Source: Mycobacterium stomatepiae
GTDB taxonomy: Bacteria > Actinomycetota > Actinomycetes > Mycobacteriales > Mycobacteriaceae
Length of the DNA: 64,000 bases
Direction: 5' to 3'
Assembly: GCF_010731715.1 (NCBI RefSeq)
Contig: NZ_AP022587.1
Span: 2,418,001 to 2,482,000, forward strand
Shown: positions 27,652-37,010 of the stretch, piece after piece
Layout of the letters: every line of letters begins with the position of its first letter
Position numbering within the stretch: the stretch's first letter is position 1
The notes under the pieces: generated by a model
What the model saw: the letters and a program-made list of their open reading frames with translations, nothing else
Database searches by the model: none
What the model was told of the DNA's origin: nothing
Translations under genes and position numbers: made by a program

Positions 27652-30537
27652 TTAAGACAGTCGCTCGAATTGAGATGTTGTGGCGGCCTCGTAACGATTC
27701 ACGACCGTGGCTACGTATCGGCGCCGCCTGGCGTAGATATTTGTTGGCCACCAGAACCAGGAACCTAAGACTGTGGCAATGGCTGGTGTCATAAAAGATC
27801 TGACGATGAGTGTGTCCAGCAAGAGACCAAGGCCGATGGTGGCGCCGGCTTGGCCCATGATCCGTACGTCGCTCACCACCATGGAGCCCATAGTGAATGC
27901 GAAGACCAGACCAGCTGAAGTGACAACGCTACCGGTGCCGCCCATTGCGCGAATAATCCCTGTTTTAATTCCAGCTGGAATTTCTTCTTTGAATCGGGAG
28001 ACTAACAAAAGGTTGTAGTCCGACCCGACTGCGAGGAGTATGGTCACCGACATCGGGAGGACCAACCAATGCAGTTCCATTCCAAGGGCGTATTGCCAAA
28101 TAAGCACGGATAGTCCAAATGATGCGCCCAGCGAGAGCACTACGGTACCGACAATGACAAGCGCTGCGACTAAGGCACGCGTGACGATCAGCATGATGCT
28201 AAAAATCACACACAGCGAGGCGATTCCTGCGATCATGAGGTCATATTTGGAACCGTCCGCCATATCTTTGTAGACCGCCGCTGTGCCACCAAGTTCGATT
28301 TTGGCGTCTTCGAGCGGCGTGCCCTTGACGGCTTCGATCGCAGCGTTTTTGATGGGCTCGACCTCCGAGATGCCTTCCGGCGTGGCTGGATCACCGCGAT
28401 GTGAGACGATCATGCGAACTGTCTTGCCGTCGGGAGACAGGAATGCCTTGAGGCCTCGTTTAAAGTCCGGGTTATCGAAAATCTCGGGGGGCAGATAAAA
28501 AGAGTCATCGTTCTTGGCGGCGTCGAACGCTTTCCCCATCGCCGTCGAGTCTTTACTGAGCTCTTCTGTCTGACTGTAAAAACCGGATATAGTACTGTAC
28601 ATCGTTTGAAACGTAGAGTACATGAGCTCCATGGTCGGTACGGTCGCTTTAAAATCGGCGATCATTTGCGGTAATAGGGCGTCCACTTGGCGCATCCCCG
28701 CGACCATTTTATCCATAGTCTCGGTCATTTGATCGATTCCATCAAGTGCGTCGAAAACGGATCTGATTGCCCAACATGACGGAATATCAAAGCAGTGTTT
28801 CTCCCAATAGAAATAGCTGCGAATTGGCCTAAACGTGTCGTCAAAATTCGCCATATCATCTCGCAGCCGATGAATGGTATTTTGAACATCGGTCATGTTA
28901 TTGATGACCGAATGCATCACTCCGTTCAGATTGTCCATGATCGCAACCATGCTTTTCATAGTTTCAATCATCGTGCCGAGCTTGTTTGCCAAGGCCCCGA
29001 TCTCGCCAATACGGTCTTTGATGAGCTTGAGGTTCTGCAATTGACCGACATTTTGTGTGCTGATCAGGAACGGAATCGAGCTATGCTCTATGGGAGTGCC
29101 TTGGGGTCGGGTGATGGCCTGAACGCGCGCAACGCCAGGTACTCGAAAGACGGCCTTGGCAACTTTGTCCACGACAAGGAAGTCCGCTGGATTACGCAAG
29201 TCGTGGTCAGATTCGATGAGCAGGATCTCTGGCTGCATACGCGCCTGAGAGAAGTGCCGATCAGCAGCGAGGAATCCTGCGTTCGCCGGAATATCTTTCG
29301 GAATGTAGCGGCGATCGTCGTAGCTAGTCCTGTACCCGGGGAGTGCGGCAAGCCCAATGATGGCTATCGCCACAGACACGGTGAGAATAGGCTTCGGCCA
29401 GCGGACGATAGTGGCTCCGATCTTTCGCCAAGTCCGAATCCGCATGGCCCGCTTGGGCTCGAAGAGCCCCAGGCGGCTACCGATCGTGATGATGGCGGGC
29501 CCGAGCGTTACCGCCACCAAAACGGCCACGATCATGCCAATGGCGCAAGGCGCGCCGAGCGTCTGATAATAGGGCAATCGAGTGAAGCTCAGACAATAGG
29601 TGGCTCCGGCGATGGTCAGGCCGGAGCCAGCGATGACATGGGCCGTGCCGTTAAACATCTCGTAATAAGCAGTTTCGGGATCAGCCCCCCCGGCGCGCGC
29701 CTCCTGGTACCGGCCGATAAGGAAGATTCCGTAGTCAGTCCCAGCCGCAATAGCAAGTGACATAAGCAGGTTGACAGCGAATGTTGACAGATTGATGAGA
29801 TGGTGATGCCCGAGCATGGCGACCATTCCGCTGGCAGCGCCAATTTCTATTCCGACCGTGAGCATCAATACGATCACTGTGAGGATCGAACGGTAGAAAA
29901 TTAACAGCATGGTGACGACGACCGCGACGGTGACGAGAGTAATCTTCGCCATGCTCTTGTCACCGGCATGGTTCAGGTCGGCTTGAAGGGCTTCCGCGCC
30001 GGTAACAAAGACCTTGACACCGGGTGGCGGTGGAGTCTTACTGGCGGCTTTGCGAACGCTTTCGATCGACTCGTTGGCCAGGGCGCCGCCCATGTTTCCG
30101 GCAAGGTTTATCTGAACGTAGGCGGCCTTGCCATCGTTGCTCTGCGCTCCGGCTGCGGTTAGGGGGTCTCCCCAAAAATCCTGAATGTGCTGAACGTGCT
30201 TGGCGTCCCCCCGCAGGCGATTCATTAAGTCGTCGTAGAACCTGTGCGCCTCGGCCCCGAGTGGCTGTTCACCTTCCACGACGACCATCGCTACGCTGTC
30301 GGAGTCGGACTCCTTAAACAGCTGGCCCATGTTCTTCATCGCCTGCATCGAGGGCGCATCCCTTGCGCTCAGCGATACAGAGTTTTGCTTTGCGACGTCC
30401 TGAACCGAAGGGGCGGTCGTACCGAGGACGACGACGATTGCCAACCAACCAAGAACAACGGGGATCGAGAGCCGCCGCACCCACCGGGCCATGAGCGTGT
30501 GCCGGCCCTGGCTGCCGCTCCGACGCCCGTTGCTCAC
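27652..30537 (-). CDS. mmpL: MmpL-family RND transporter
   Basis: 961 residues from a GTG overlapping the mmpS stop (GTGA). Two MMPL domains are present, each with its proton-relay Asp-Tyr pair: [18 protein letters not shown] in the first half and [18 protein letters not shown] in the second. Large periplasmic loops follow the first helix of each half. The size and the MmpS partner match MmpL4/MmpL5, which export siderophores and other lipophilic molecules through the inner membrane. Being only about 1 kb from the thioesterase gene and on the same strand, it is the best candidate exporter for the polyketide product. Confidence 0.95.
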   Translation of the reverse strand: MSNGRRSGSQGRHTLMARWVRRLSIPVVLGWLAIVVVLGTTAPSVQDVAKQNSVSLSARDAPSMQAMKNMGQLFKESDSDSVAMVVVEGEQPLGAEAHRFYDDLMNRLRGDAKHVQHIQDFWGDPLTAAGAQSNDGKAAYVQINLAGNMGGALANESIESVRKAASKTPPPPGVKVFVTGAEALQADLNHAGDKSMAKITLVTVAVVVTMLLIFYRSILTVIVLMLTVGIEIGAASGMVAMLGHHHLINLSTFAVNLLMSLAIAAGTDYGIFLIGRYQEARAGGADPETAYYEMFNGTAHVIAGSGLTIAGATYCLSFTRLPYYQTLGAPCAIGMIVAVLVAVTLGPAIITIGSRLGLFEPKRAMRIRTWRKIGATIVRWPKPILTVSVAIAIIGLAALPGYRTSYDDRRYIPKDIPANAGFLAADRHFSQARMQPEILLIESDHDLRNPADFLVVDKVAKAVFRVPGVARVQAITRPQGTPIEHSSIPFLISTQNVGQLQNLKLIKDRIGEIGALANKLGTMIETMKSMVAIMDNLNGVMHSVINNMTDVQNTIHRLRDDMANFDDTFRPIRSYFYWEKHCFDIPSCWAIRSVFDALDGIDQMTETMDKMVAGMRQVDALLPQMIADFKATVPTMELMYSTFQTMYSTISGFYSQTEELSKDSTAMGKAFDAAKNDDSFYLPPEIFDNPDFKRGLKAFLSPDGKTVRMIVSHRGDPATPEGISEVEPIKNAAIEAVKGTPLEDAKIELGGTAAVYKDMADGSKYDLMIAGIASLCVIFSIMLIVTRALVAALVIVGTVVLSLGASFGLSVLIWQYALGMELHWLVLPMSVTILLAVGSDYNLLLVSRFKEEIPAGIKTGIIRAMGGTGSVVTSAGLVFAFTMGSMVVSDVRIMGQAGATIGLGLLLDTLIVRSFMTPAIATVLGSWFWWPTNIYARRRRYVATVVNRYEAATTSQFERLS

Positions 30538-30965
30538 GCCGACTTCACAAAGCAATAGACGTAGGCGTTTAGTTCATTCGATGACCTCTCGTCCTTTACG
30601 ATTCCGTTTGCGGAGATTCGGCAACCGATTGTGTTGCTGTTCCCTTGCGCGAGAATGTTGCCCGTCATTGCGGGAGCCGTGGTAACGATTTCCAGCGACC
30701 AGGGCAACATCTGTCCGTTCAGTTGATGGGGTTCGCCTTCGGCATCTATATAATTGATATCGGTGATACTGCCCCGCGGACCAAAAATATCGTACCGCAA
30801 GTGTTTTGGGACGGAGTTGTTTTTATTGTCGGACATGCTCCCGGCATAAGTCGGCAAATGATATGAAACAAAGACGCCGCGGATCCTCCACACCGCGAAT
30901 CCCCCCACACCGATTACCACTACCATCACAAGTGGTATCCACGCCCGTTTCAGAACCTCAACCAT
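30534..30965 (-). CDS. mmpS: MmpS-family accessory membrane protein
   Basis: 143 residues. One N-terminal transmembrane helix ([20 protein letters not shown]) is followed by a periplasmic beta-rich domain with the family pattern [37 protein letters not shown] and [14 protein letters not shown]. The C-terminus is [10 protein letters not shown]. MmpS proteins are obligate partners of MmpL4/5-type pumps. It overlaps mmpL by 4 nt. Confidence 0.95.
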   Translation of the reverse strand: MVEVLKRAWIPLVMVVVIGVGGFAVWRIRGVFVSYHLPTYAGSMSDNKNNSVPKHLRYDIFGPRGSITDINYIDAEGEPHQLNGQMLPWSLEIVTTAPAMTGNILAQGNSNTIGCRISANGIVKDERSSNELNAYVYCFVKSA

Positions 30966-31584
30966 TAGTGGTACCTCGAAGATTGCCGATCGCTGACCAA
31001 TCGATAATGTCAGAAGCTTCCGGCAACAAAGTGAGCAACTTTGCGCAGTTCTACGACCCGGCGGTCACTACTTCTTCGAAGGGTTGCGTGGCCTGGCCGT
31101 CGAACACGGGCGGTAAAACGGTGGGCGCCCGTCTGGAGGATGTTGCCGCCTGTGGGCTGCACCGTCAGCGCGACGCCTGTTAGTCGACTAACGAGGTTGT
31201 CGCGGCGCTGCTCGCGGAATGCGGCCGGATCGGCCCAGCGTCAAGAGCCGGGTCTGGCAGACTATCGCCGGGCATCGCCAGCGGATCCAGGTGTGCTTTG
31301 GCAGGTCTTGCCCTTGACGAAGATGCACCCGCTGTTGGCCGTGGTGTGACGCTATCGGATCGTGCCGTGTATCGGTGTGCCACATCGAATTTGGGACTGG
31401 GCGGCGACAGTCCACGGCGGTCGACTGCGAACCCAGCGTGGAAGTGCAGGTCGGCTTAGGGCCACTCAGGCTGTCACCAACACTGAGGGCGGCCACCAGC
31501 GGGCGGTGCAGAGCTTGATCTCAACACGCTGTCTTGGCGACACCCGGCCAGGGCGGCAGCACCGGTCTGTTAGCCGGCGCCGGG
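30966..31584. other. 619-bp gap upstream of mmpS, no gene seen
   Basis: Only short frames without recognisable motifs occur. The promoter for mmpS-mmpL should lie at its left end. A degenerate remnant is possible but I could not assign one. Confidence 0.45.
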
Positions 31585-32343
31585 TCAGTCCTCCACGAAA
31601 CGATTCAGTTCGGCTGCAACCACATTGAGTAGCCGCTTTGGTGGCGGTTGCAAGTAGAAGTGGCCGCCGTCGAACAGGTGGTGTGTGAACTTGCCGCGGG
31701 TGGCGTGAACCCACCCGTGAAGTTCCGGTTCAGTGAGTTGCGGATCGGATACCCCGTGAAATCCGATGATGTCGACATCTAGACGGGGACCTGGCAAAGG
31801 TTGATAGGTTTCGTTGAGTTCGAAGTCTGCGCGGATCGCCGGTACAAATATTTCGAGGAGGCTGCGGTCGTTGAGGAGTTCCTCGGATGTTCCTCCCAGA
31901 CGGCGCAGCGCGTCTACCACGCCATCGTCATCGAGAGTGTGGACGTCGGAGAACCGCTTGGGCAGGTGGGGGGCGCGCCGTCCGGATACCATCAGAACTG
32001 ATGGTCGACGTCCCAGCGAAGTAAGTTGGCGTGCGACCTCGTAAGCGATGATTGATCCGAGGCTGTGTCCAAACAGGGCTAGCGGCCTGTCGGTTAATTC
32101 CCAGAGTCCCTCGATGAGAGGGGGGATGAGTGTGTCAATCGTGCGGTAGGGCTTGGTCTTGAGTCTCGCTTCTCTTCCGGGAAGCACGACTGGGCATACG
32201 TCGATATCGGGTCCGAGTGAGGTGCGCCACGGGGCGTAGAGGCCACTTCCGCCGCCGGCGTGCGCGAAGCAGACTAGTCGGCGGGTGGCTTCAGGGTAGC
32301 GTTTGCCTGCGGCGATCCAAGGGTTTCGGCGGCGGTTGTCCAT
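31585..32343 (-). CDS. Type II thioesterase (GrsT/LnmN-like)
   Basis: 252 residues from ATG 32343, the usual family length; the frame remains open to 32556 but the extension is non-homologous in character. Alpha/beta hydrolase features: RLVCFAHAGGGSGLYAPWRT, the nucleophile Ser in LFGHSLGSIIAYEVAR, Asp in VDIIGFHGVSDPQ and the catalytic His in FDGGHFYLQ. Such free-standing thioesterases remove wrong acyl groups from stalled carrier proteins. It is on the same strand as the synthase genes and is the last gene of the cluster on that side; leinamycin clusters contain an equivalent (LnmN). Confidence 0.92.
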   Translation of the reverse strand: MDNRRRNPWIAAGKRYPEATRRLVCFAHAGGGSGLYAPWRTSLGPDIDVCPVVLPGREARLKTKPYRTIDTLIPPLIEGLWELTDRPLALFGHSLGSIIAYEVARQLTSLGRRPSVLMVSGRRAPHLPKRFSDVHTLDDDGVVDALRRLGGTSEELLNDRSLLEIFVPAIRADFELNETYQPLPGPRLDVDIIGFHGVSDPQLTEPELHGWVHATRGKFTHHLFDGGHFYLQPPPKRLLNVVAAELNRFVED

Positions 32344-32945
32344 AGCCGTGTGATTGTCCTGACCTATGTTGGGGACCCGTAAAGACGGATCCGGCAGTGC
32401 GTTTCGTGTTGTCTGCTCTCGCTCTTGTCCTGCGGTCTGGGCGAGGTAGCGGAACCGGGCCGGGATGGGGCGCCTGTATCGAAGCAGGACGAACTGCCTC
32501 GAGACGAACGACCGCATACTTAACCGCCCAAAGATGAGGAACGGCGTTGCCGTCATGTCATGTGCTGCCTCCTGTCAATGAATGTTGCGCACGCGACGCG
32601 CGACCTATGACGGGGCCGGCTTCATCCGTAAATCGGATGGCAAGCGGACAACCCGAAGGCACCTGGCAGAGCTGAGTTAGCTTGTGCTGCGGTAGGTTTT
32701 GGGTCCTGCTGCGGCGCCGATGAGGATGGCTTTGGCTTCGTGGATGACGATGTGCTCGCTGATGGGGGCTGGCAGTTTTGCGCCCCGATGCGTCAAGCCG
32801 TGGTAATCGGCGCACGTCCAAGCCGCCTACCATCGTCATAGCGTCTGCCTGGGTTCCTGAATTTATAAGGCCGGAACATCCGCGTAGGCGGGCGTCTGAT
32901 CCGAGGCGGTCCTCGCCACATGTCATCTTTCTGACTGGTTCTCGG
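32344..32945. other. Gap between thioesterase and decarboxylative KS genes
   Basis: About 600 bp. A minus-strand stretch near 32680-32800 reads LPAPISEHIVIHEAKAILIG and then stops after KTYRSTS; it looks like the tail of a lost gene, but no start or family is recognised. The promoter of the thioesterase may lie here. Confidence 0.35.
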
Positions 32946-34193
32946 TCAAGCCACGGTGAGAACAATGCTGGCGTACATTCCGCCGAACCCGAAACTATTA
33001 GAGAGGGCGCAGGCCCCGCTCCAAGTCTCTGCTTTTGGGCCGACCCACGATAGGTCGACGATGGGATTAGCGAGATGGGGGTTGGGATGTAGCCAACCTT
33101 GTTCGAGTTGAATCAAGGTTCCAACCGCTCCAATCATTCCAGCGGCGGTCAGGCAGTGACCGGTGAGCGCTTTTATTGCGTTGATGCGCGGTGTGGCTGC
33201 AGCTTTCGGGAATACCCTTGTGATGGCGTCGGCTTCGGCACGGTCTCCGACTCGGGAGGACGTTGCATGCGCATTGATCAGGTCAACGTCGTTGGGCGTA
33301 AGTTGAGCGGCATGGATGGCCGCGGTCATCACAGCAGCTTCAGTGTCCGCGTCAGGAGCGGGCGATCTGGTTGCGGACGAACGTAGGGCACTTCCGCGGA
33401 TATAACCATGAATCGAGATGCCTCGCCCTGTGGCCGCTCGGGTTGACTCGAGGACAACCGCGGCAGCGGCTTCGCCATAGACAAAACCAGCAGCGTGTTG
33501 GTCGAATGGTCGACACCACGCCGAGGTTGCGAGGGTGCCGGCTTCAGGCACCGATCCGCGGTAGAGCGCACCGAGGGCGGCGAAGGCCGACAGGTCGGCA
33601 TCGGTCAGCAGCGAAGGAGCGGCGACGACCACAACTGCGTCGAGCTCCCCAGTACGTATTGGGCGGCTTGCCAACGCAATCGCGTATGCGCTGCTCGCAG
33701 ACGCAGCCCCAGCTGTCCAGGCTTCGCCGAATAGGCCGAGCGTTTCACACACGGATGCGGCAATATCGGAGTCAAACATTTGGACGGCGTGACGAGGCAG
33801 AACCCGTTGTCCAGCGCGGTACCGCAAGACAGCATTTTGTTCCAGTCGGTTCGTCAGATTGCTGCCGGCGACGACGACGCCGATTCTGCCTGGGTCGACC
33901 TCGGTGAGCTTTGCGTCGGTCGCGGCTTCCGCGGCGGCTACGACCGCCGCCGCGGCAGCTGACGGGGCCTGGTAGATGACTCTCTGCATTCGGGTGCGGC
34001 CCGCATCGTCCATTGTGTCGGCAATATGGTCAGTGTCGATCTGTGGAAGTGGCGACCGGACAGGGGTGATGGGGTTCGGAACCGTTCGGATCGCAGAGCG
34101 CCCCGCGCGCAGGTTGGCGGTAAACGAAGGAATTCCTGTTCCAAGTCCAGATACCACACCCAGGCCAGTGACGGCAACGACGTTTGCTGTCAT
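32946..34193 (-). CDS. Decarboxylative ketosynthase-like protein of a beta-branching (HMGS) cassette
   Basis: 415 residues, start at the ATGA overlap with the upstream ACP gene. It has a thiolase/KS fold, but the active-site Cys is replaced by Ser in AGAASASSAYAIAL. The two catalytic His remain (INAHATSS and ALTGHCLTAAG). This matches PksF/CurC-type enzymes, which do not condense but decarboxylate malonyl-ACP to acetyl-ACP, providing the nucleophile for HMGS-type beta-branching; VVAGSNL and GGASASG-like blocks are typical of that group. It is coupled to the donor ACP at 34190-34444. Confidence 0.88.
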   Translation of the reverse strand: MTANVVAVTGLGVVSGLGTGIPSFTANLRAGRSAIRTVPNPITPVRSPLPQIDTDHIADTMDDAGRTRMQRVIYQAPSAAAAAVVAAAEAATDAKLTEVDPGRIGVVVAGSNLTNRLEQNAVLRYRAGQRVLPRHAVQMFDSDIAASVCETLGLFGEAWTAGAASASSAYAIALASRPIRTGELDAVVVVAAPSLLTDADLSAFAALGALYRGSVPEAGTLATSAWCRPFDQHAAGFVYGEAAAAVVLESTRAATGRGISIHGYIRGSALRSSATRSPAPDADTEAAVMTAAIHAAQLTPNDVDLINAHATSSRVGDRAEADAITRVFPKAAATPRINAIKALTGHCLTAAGMIGAVGTLIQLEQGWLHPNPHLANPIVDLSWVGPKAETWSGACALSNSFGFGGMYASIVLTVA

Positions 34194-34444
34194 CGGCTTC
34201 GGAGCTGATAGCATAGGGCGTCGGTGAGCTCGCGCAGGTTCGAGATCCGACTGAGTTCGCCAACGGGAATGTCGACGCCAAGGTCTTCCATACTGAGCGA
34301 AACGATGTCGGCTCGGTCGAGGCTGTTACAGCCGTAGTCGGATAGCGTTCGGGCGAAGTCGACATCTTGTGCACGCAAGTCGGGCATGACGCTAGCGACG
34401 ACTCGGGCAATCACGTACCGGACGTGTTCTTCGGTTGTAGACAT
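34190..34444 (-). CDS. Free-standing donor acyl carrier protein (AcpK/CurB type)
   Basis: 84 residues. The phosphopantetheine Ser is in DYGCNSLDRADIVSLSMEDL, a pattern close to donor ACPs of acetyl-type beta-branching cassettes (GANSIDRAEIV). It should carry malonyl that the KS-like protein turns into acetyl for the HMGS homologue. It overlaps the KS-like gene by 4 nt. Confidence 0.9.
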   Translation of the reverse strand: MSTTEEHVRYVIARVVASVMPDLRAQDVDFARTLSDYGCNSLDRADIVSLSMEDLGVDIPVGELSRISNLRELTDALCYQLRSR

Positions 34445-34525
34445 CGATGCTCCCCTATCGGAAGCCCCGGGATGCGCACCGGAGCGGGCTGTGGCTTGCT
34501 TCTAATCGCCGATCGCTGCGAGCTG

Positions 34526-35758
34526 TTAGGTGATCCATTCGTAGCGCCGGTGATATCCGGAGATTTTTTTCAGCGCCAGTAGTGGCCCGGTGTCGGACGG
34601 GACATACTGCGCGTAAGCGGCCCAGTCAATTTCGCGGTCTGCGACTGGATCGAGTACCGCGAGGTTATCGTCCAGGAGTTGCGTGTAGTCAGCAAAGCTG
34701 AGCTGTGTTCGTTGGTTGAGGCGGTGAGCCAGGCCCCATCCGGTCATTGCCTCTGCAGCCCCAGCGGAGACAATGCCGCTATAGAACTCGGCCGAGCAGC
34801 CTGAACCGTACGAGTAGAGTCCGACGCGGTAAGGACCGGTCAGATGAGTGTTTTCGATGAGGCTCTGCAGCGCCAGATACAACGAGGCCGAGCAAAGGTT
34901 GCCGACCCGACGAGGGAAGACCAATGACGGAGACAGCCGCCGATCGAAGTCGGCGTCGATGTCTTCTTGGCTGAGCCATCCCGATTCACGCATCAGCTTG
35001 CGGTGTGCTGCTTTCACGATGCCAGCGAACGGCGTGTGCATAGCGAGCTGATGAAATGACGATGTGAAGTCGGCCGCCTGGACCCTTTCGCAGTAGTCGG
35101 AGACAGTGTTGGTCAAACAGTCGAGGTAGGCGGCAAGCGAGCGATCAACATCGGCGATATCTGCTCGGGGGGTCGGACGGGCTGAATCGAGCGTTTCGTA
35201 GCTGTACGTACCGAAAGCACCGAGATCGACGCCCAGGATCAGGGGATCGCCGCCGAGAAGTATTGCCGTTGCACCGAATCCTGTGGATGGTTCGGCGTAT
35301 TCGGCTCGGGCATCCACCAGCGCAATGTCAGTGCCAATTACGAGCACTTTCGCGCCCGGGGATAGTTCTGCAGCGAGGTAGCCGATGGCTAGCTGTAGCG
35401 CGCCGGTTGCGCCGTAACAAGCTTGTTTGACCTCGAGGAACCGACAGCGGCGACTCAGATTGAGGTAGTCGTGTACATAAGACGCCACGGACTTTGAGTA
35501 GTCGACGCCCGATTCGGTAGATGTAACGACCATTTCGATCCGGGCTCGTTCTTGGGGATCGAGTCGTTCCACGATGGGGCGCGCGGCGTTGACCGCGTTC
35601 GTTACGGGGTCCTCGAACCCCAAACCGATTGAGCGTTCATGCTGGCCAAGGTTTTGCATTCGGGCAATATCCAGTCCGCGGCCCTCGAACAGGTCGGCGA
35701 CATCAATATAGCTAACCCCGGCATAGGTATTCAGGTCTTCAATTCCCACGGTCTTCAT
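34526..35758 (-). CDS. HMG-CoA synthase homologue of a polyketide beta-branching cassette (LnmM/PksG type)
   Basis: 410 residues with the full catalytic triad: Glu in VTSTESGVDYSKS, Cys in EVKQACYGATGAL and His in LAMHTPFAGIVK. The enzyme adds the alpha-carbon of an acyl group held on a donor ACP to the beta-keto carbon of the growing polyketide, giving a beta-hydroxy-beta-carboxyalkyl branch. It overlaps the upstream ACP by 4 nt (ATGA) and is followed by a second donor ACP, so it could draw on two donors. Only one HMGS gene is present in the window. Confidence 0.93.
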   Translation of the reverse strand: MKTVGIEDLNTYAGVSYIDVADLFEGRGLDIARMQNLGQHERSIGLGFEDPVTNAVNAARPIVERLDPQERARIEMVVTSTESGVDYSKSVASYVHDYLNLSRRCRFLEVKQACYGATGALQLAIGYLAAELSPGAKVLVIGTDIALVDARAEYAEPSTGFGATAILLGGDPLILGVDLGAFGTYSYETLDSARPTPRADIADVDRSLAAYLDCLTNTVSDYCERVQAADFTSSFHQLAMHTPFAGIVKAAHRKLMRESGWLSQEDIDADFDRRLSPSLVFPRRVGNLCSASLYLALQSLIENTHLTGPYRVGLYSYGSGCSAEFYSGIVSAGAAEAMTGWGLAHRLNQRTQLSFADYTQLLDDNLAVLDPVADREIDWAAYAQYVPSDTGPLLALKKISGYHRRYEWIT

Positions 35759-36000
35759 CGCGCGGTCTCCTTATGCCTGGCATCGAGGTACGCGATGAGG
35801 CTTCCGATGTTGGGGATGTCGTTGAACTCGGCTAGTTGCGCCGAGACCCCGGAACGCTGCAGAGCTTGGAGGAGGATTTCGACCCGATCAACTGAATCGG
35901 CTCCGAGGTCCCTAAGGTGCAGGCTTTCGTCAATATCATCGGGTGTGACAGAGGGCAAGATCTCGATGATTGCCCCGCGCACTGCCGCACGAGCGTTCAT
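35755..36000 (-). CDS. Free-standing donor acyl carrier protein (LnmL type)
   Basis: 81 residues; the phosphopantetheine Ser is in DLGADSVDRVEILLQAL. It is sandwiched, with ATGA overlaps on both sides, between the LnmK-like gene and the HMGS gene, the same order as lnmK-lnmL-lnmM. It is therefore inferred to carry the propionyl group produced by the LnmK homologue. Confidence 0.9.
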   Translation of the reverse strand: MNARAAVRGAIIEILPSVTPDDIDESLHLRDLGADSVDRVEILLQALQRSGVSAQLAEFNDIPNIGSLIAYLDARHKETAR

Positions 36001-37010
36001 CGGCCGATCCCGGCGTTTGGTGTCGAGTTCGGTTCTAGCGCAGCGTATTCGATTGCGGCGATTGCGATGCGTCTGCCCTCTTCAGTAACCATCTCGATGT
36101 CGAACCGTTCACCGCCGGCTACGACATGTCGTACGACGGTGAGGCGAAGCGCTATCCCAGATTCGACATTGCCGAGGAGGCAGATCCTGGTCCGGATGGA
36201 GCGGCGCCCAAGGAAGGATCGATTGCTGCGGCCGAGTGCCCGCCACACATCGCCCAGTGCGCTGTCAACTAATGCGGAGTAGGAAGCGAAGTACAGCAGT
36301 CCGACGGCGTTGATGTCACGAGCGGGGTCAGTGACCCGGTCGATGACCCATACATCATCGGCGGTGGGTGCGGCTACTGACTGGTCGATGGAGAATCGAC
36401 CGAGGCGCCGAGCAGTGTCGTAGGCAATCCGGGGTGAGAATTCGGTCGGCAGCTTGGGCAACGCAGTGTGGTTGAAGCCCCGCGGCGAGGTGAGCTCGAG
36501 GGAATTGTTGGTGTCACCTTCGCGCCGAATCCAGCGGTTGAAGTTATGAATGTAGAGGCAACGGGCTCGGCGACGCTGGAAAGGTTCGGCCGCCTCGAGG
36601 GTGTCGGGTAGTCCTGCATCTGTCGTGGCAATGCGGTGAATCGTTAGGACCGACTCCGGGCCATAGTCGAAGCATCGTGATACGACGTGGAGCCGGTCGC
36701 CAAAAGTGGGCGTCTGAAGGTGGAATTGGTTGTCACCGTGAGCATCTATGTAGAAGAAGGACAGGTAAGTCGGATCATCGGTGCGGGTTCGCGCCCTGAA
36801 TGGGTCGATGCCGCACAATAACGCGACGGTTTCCCAGGTCCAGTCCCCTACTTGCGCTAGGAATAGGGCGTTGGCTCCGCACATACTGGGCCGAACGGTG
36901 ACGGTACGCGTGATGGTTGCGTTGGAGCCGATGCTCACAGCATCGGTCAAGCACTCTTTGTCCGGTGCAGGTGGAGCCATTGCGGTCGTCGCGTGTTCGC
37001 CGCTCAGCAT
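35997..37010 (-). CDS. LnmK-like bifunctional acyltransferase/decarboxylase
   Basis: 337 residues from ATG 37010 (GTG 37019 also possible), overlapping the end of the large synthase gene. Diagnostic blocks are VTVRPSMCGANALFLAQVGD, WTWETVALLCGID and DPTYLSFFYIDAHGDNQFHL, then FGDRLHVVSRCF in the first hot-dog domain; the second domain ends with GRRIAIAAIEYAAL. In leinamycin biosynthesis LnmK loads methylmalonyl from CoA onto LnmL and decarboxylates it to propionyl-ACP, the donor for beta-alkylation. Length and blocks fit that double hot-dog family; the assignment is by remembered pattern. Confidence 0.83.
   Translation of the reverse strand: MLSGEHATTAMAPPAPDKECLTDAVSIGSNATITRTVTVRPSMCGANALFLAQVGDWTWETVALLCGIDPFRARTRTDDPTYLSFFYIDAHGDNQFHLQTPTFGDRLHVVSRCFDYGPESVLTIHRIATTDAGLPDTLEAAEPFQRRRARCLYIHNFNRWIRREGDTNNSLELTSPRGFNHTALPKLPTEFSPRIAYDTARRLGRFSIDQSVAAPTADDVWVIDRVTDPARDINAVGLLYFASYSALVDSALGDVWRALGRSNRSFLGRRSIRTRICLLGNVESGIALRLTVVRHVVAGGERFDIEMVTEEGRRIAIAAIEYAALEPNSTPNAGIGR

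Noticed and set aside
28795..29760. Plus-strand frame of 321 residues inside mmpL
   Set aside because: No recognisable domain; mmpL occupies the other strand with clear RND motifs.
32558..32965. 135-residue minus-strand frame between thioesterase and KS-like genes
   Set aside because: It overlaps the end of the KS-like gene, is rich in Arg, Ser and His, and shows no family signature.
32946..34193. Reading the discrete KS as a type II chain-length factor
   Set aside because: There is no KS-alpha partner; the Cys-to-Ser change with both His kept and the neighbouring donor ACP and HMGS fit a decarboxylative KS.
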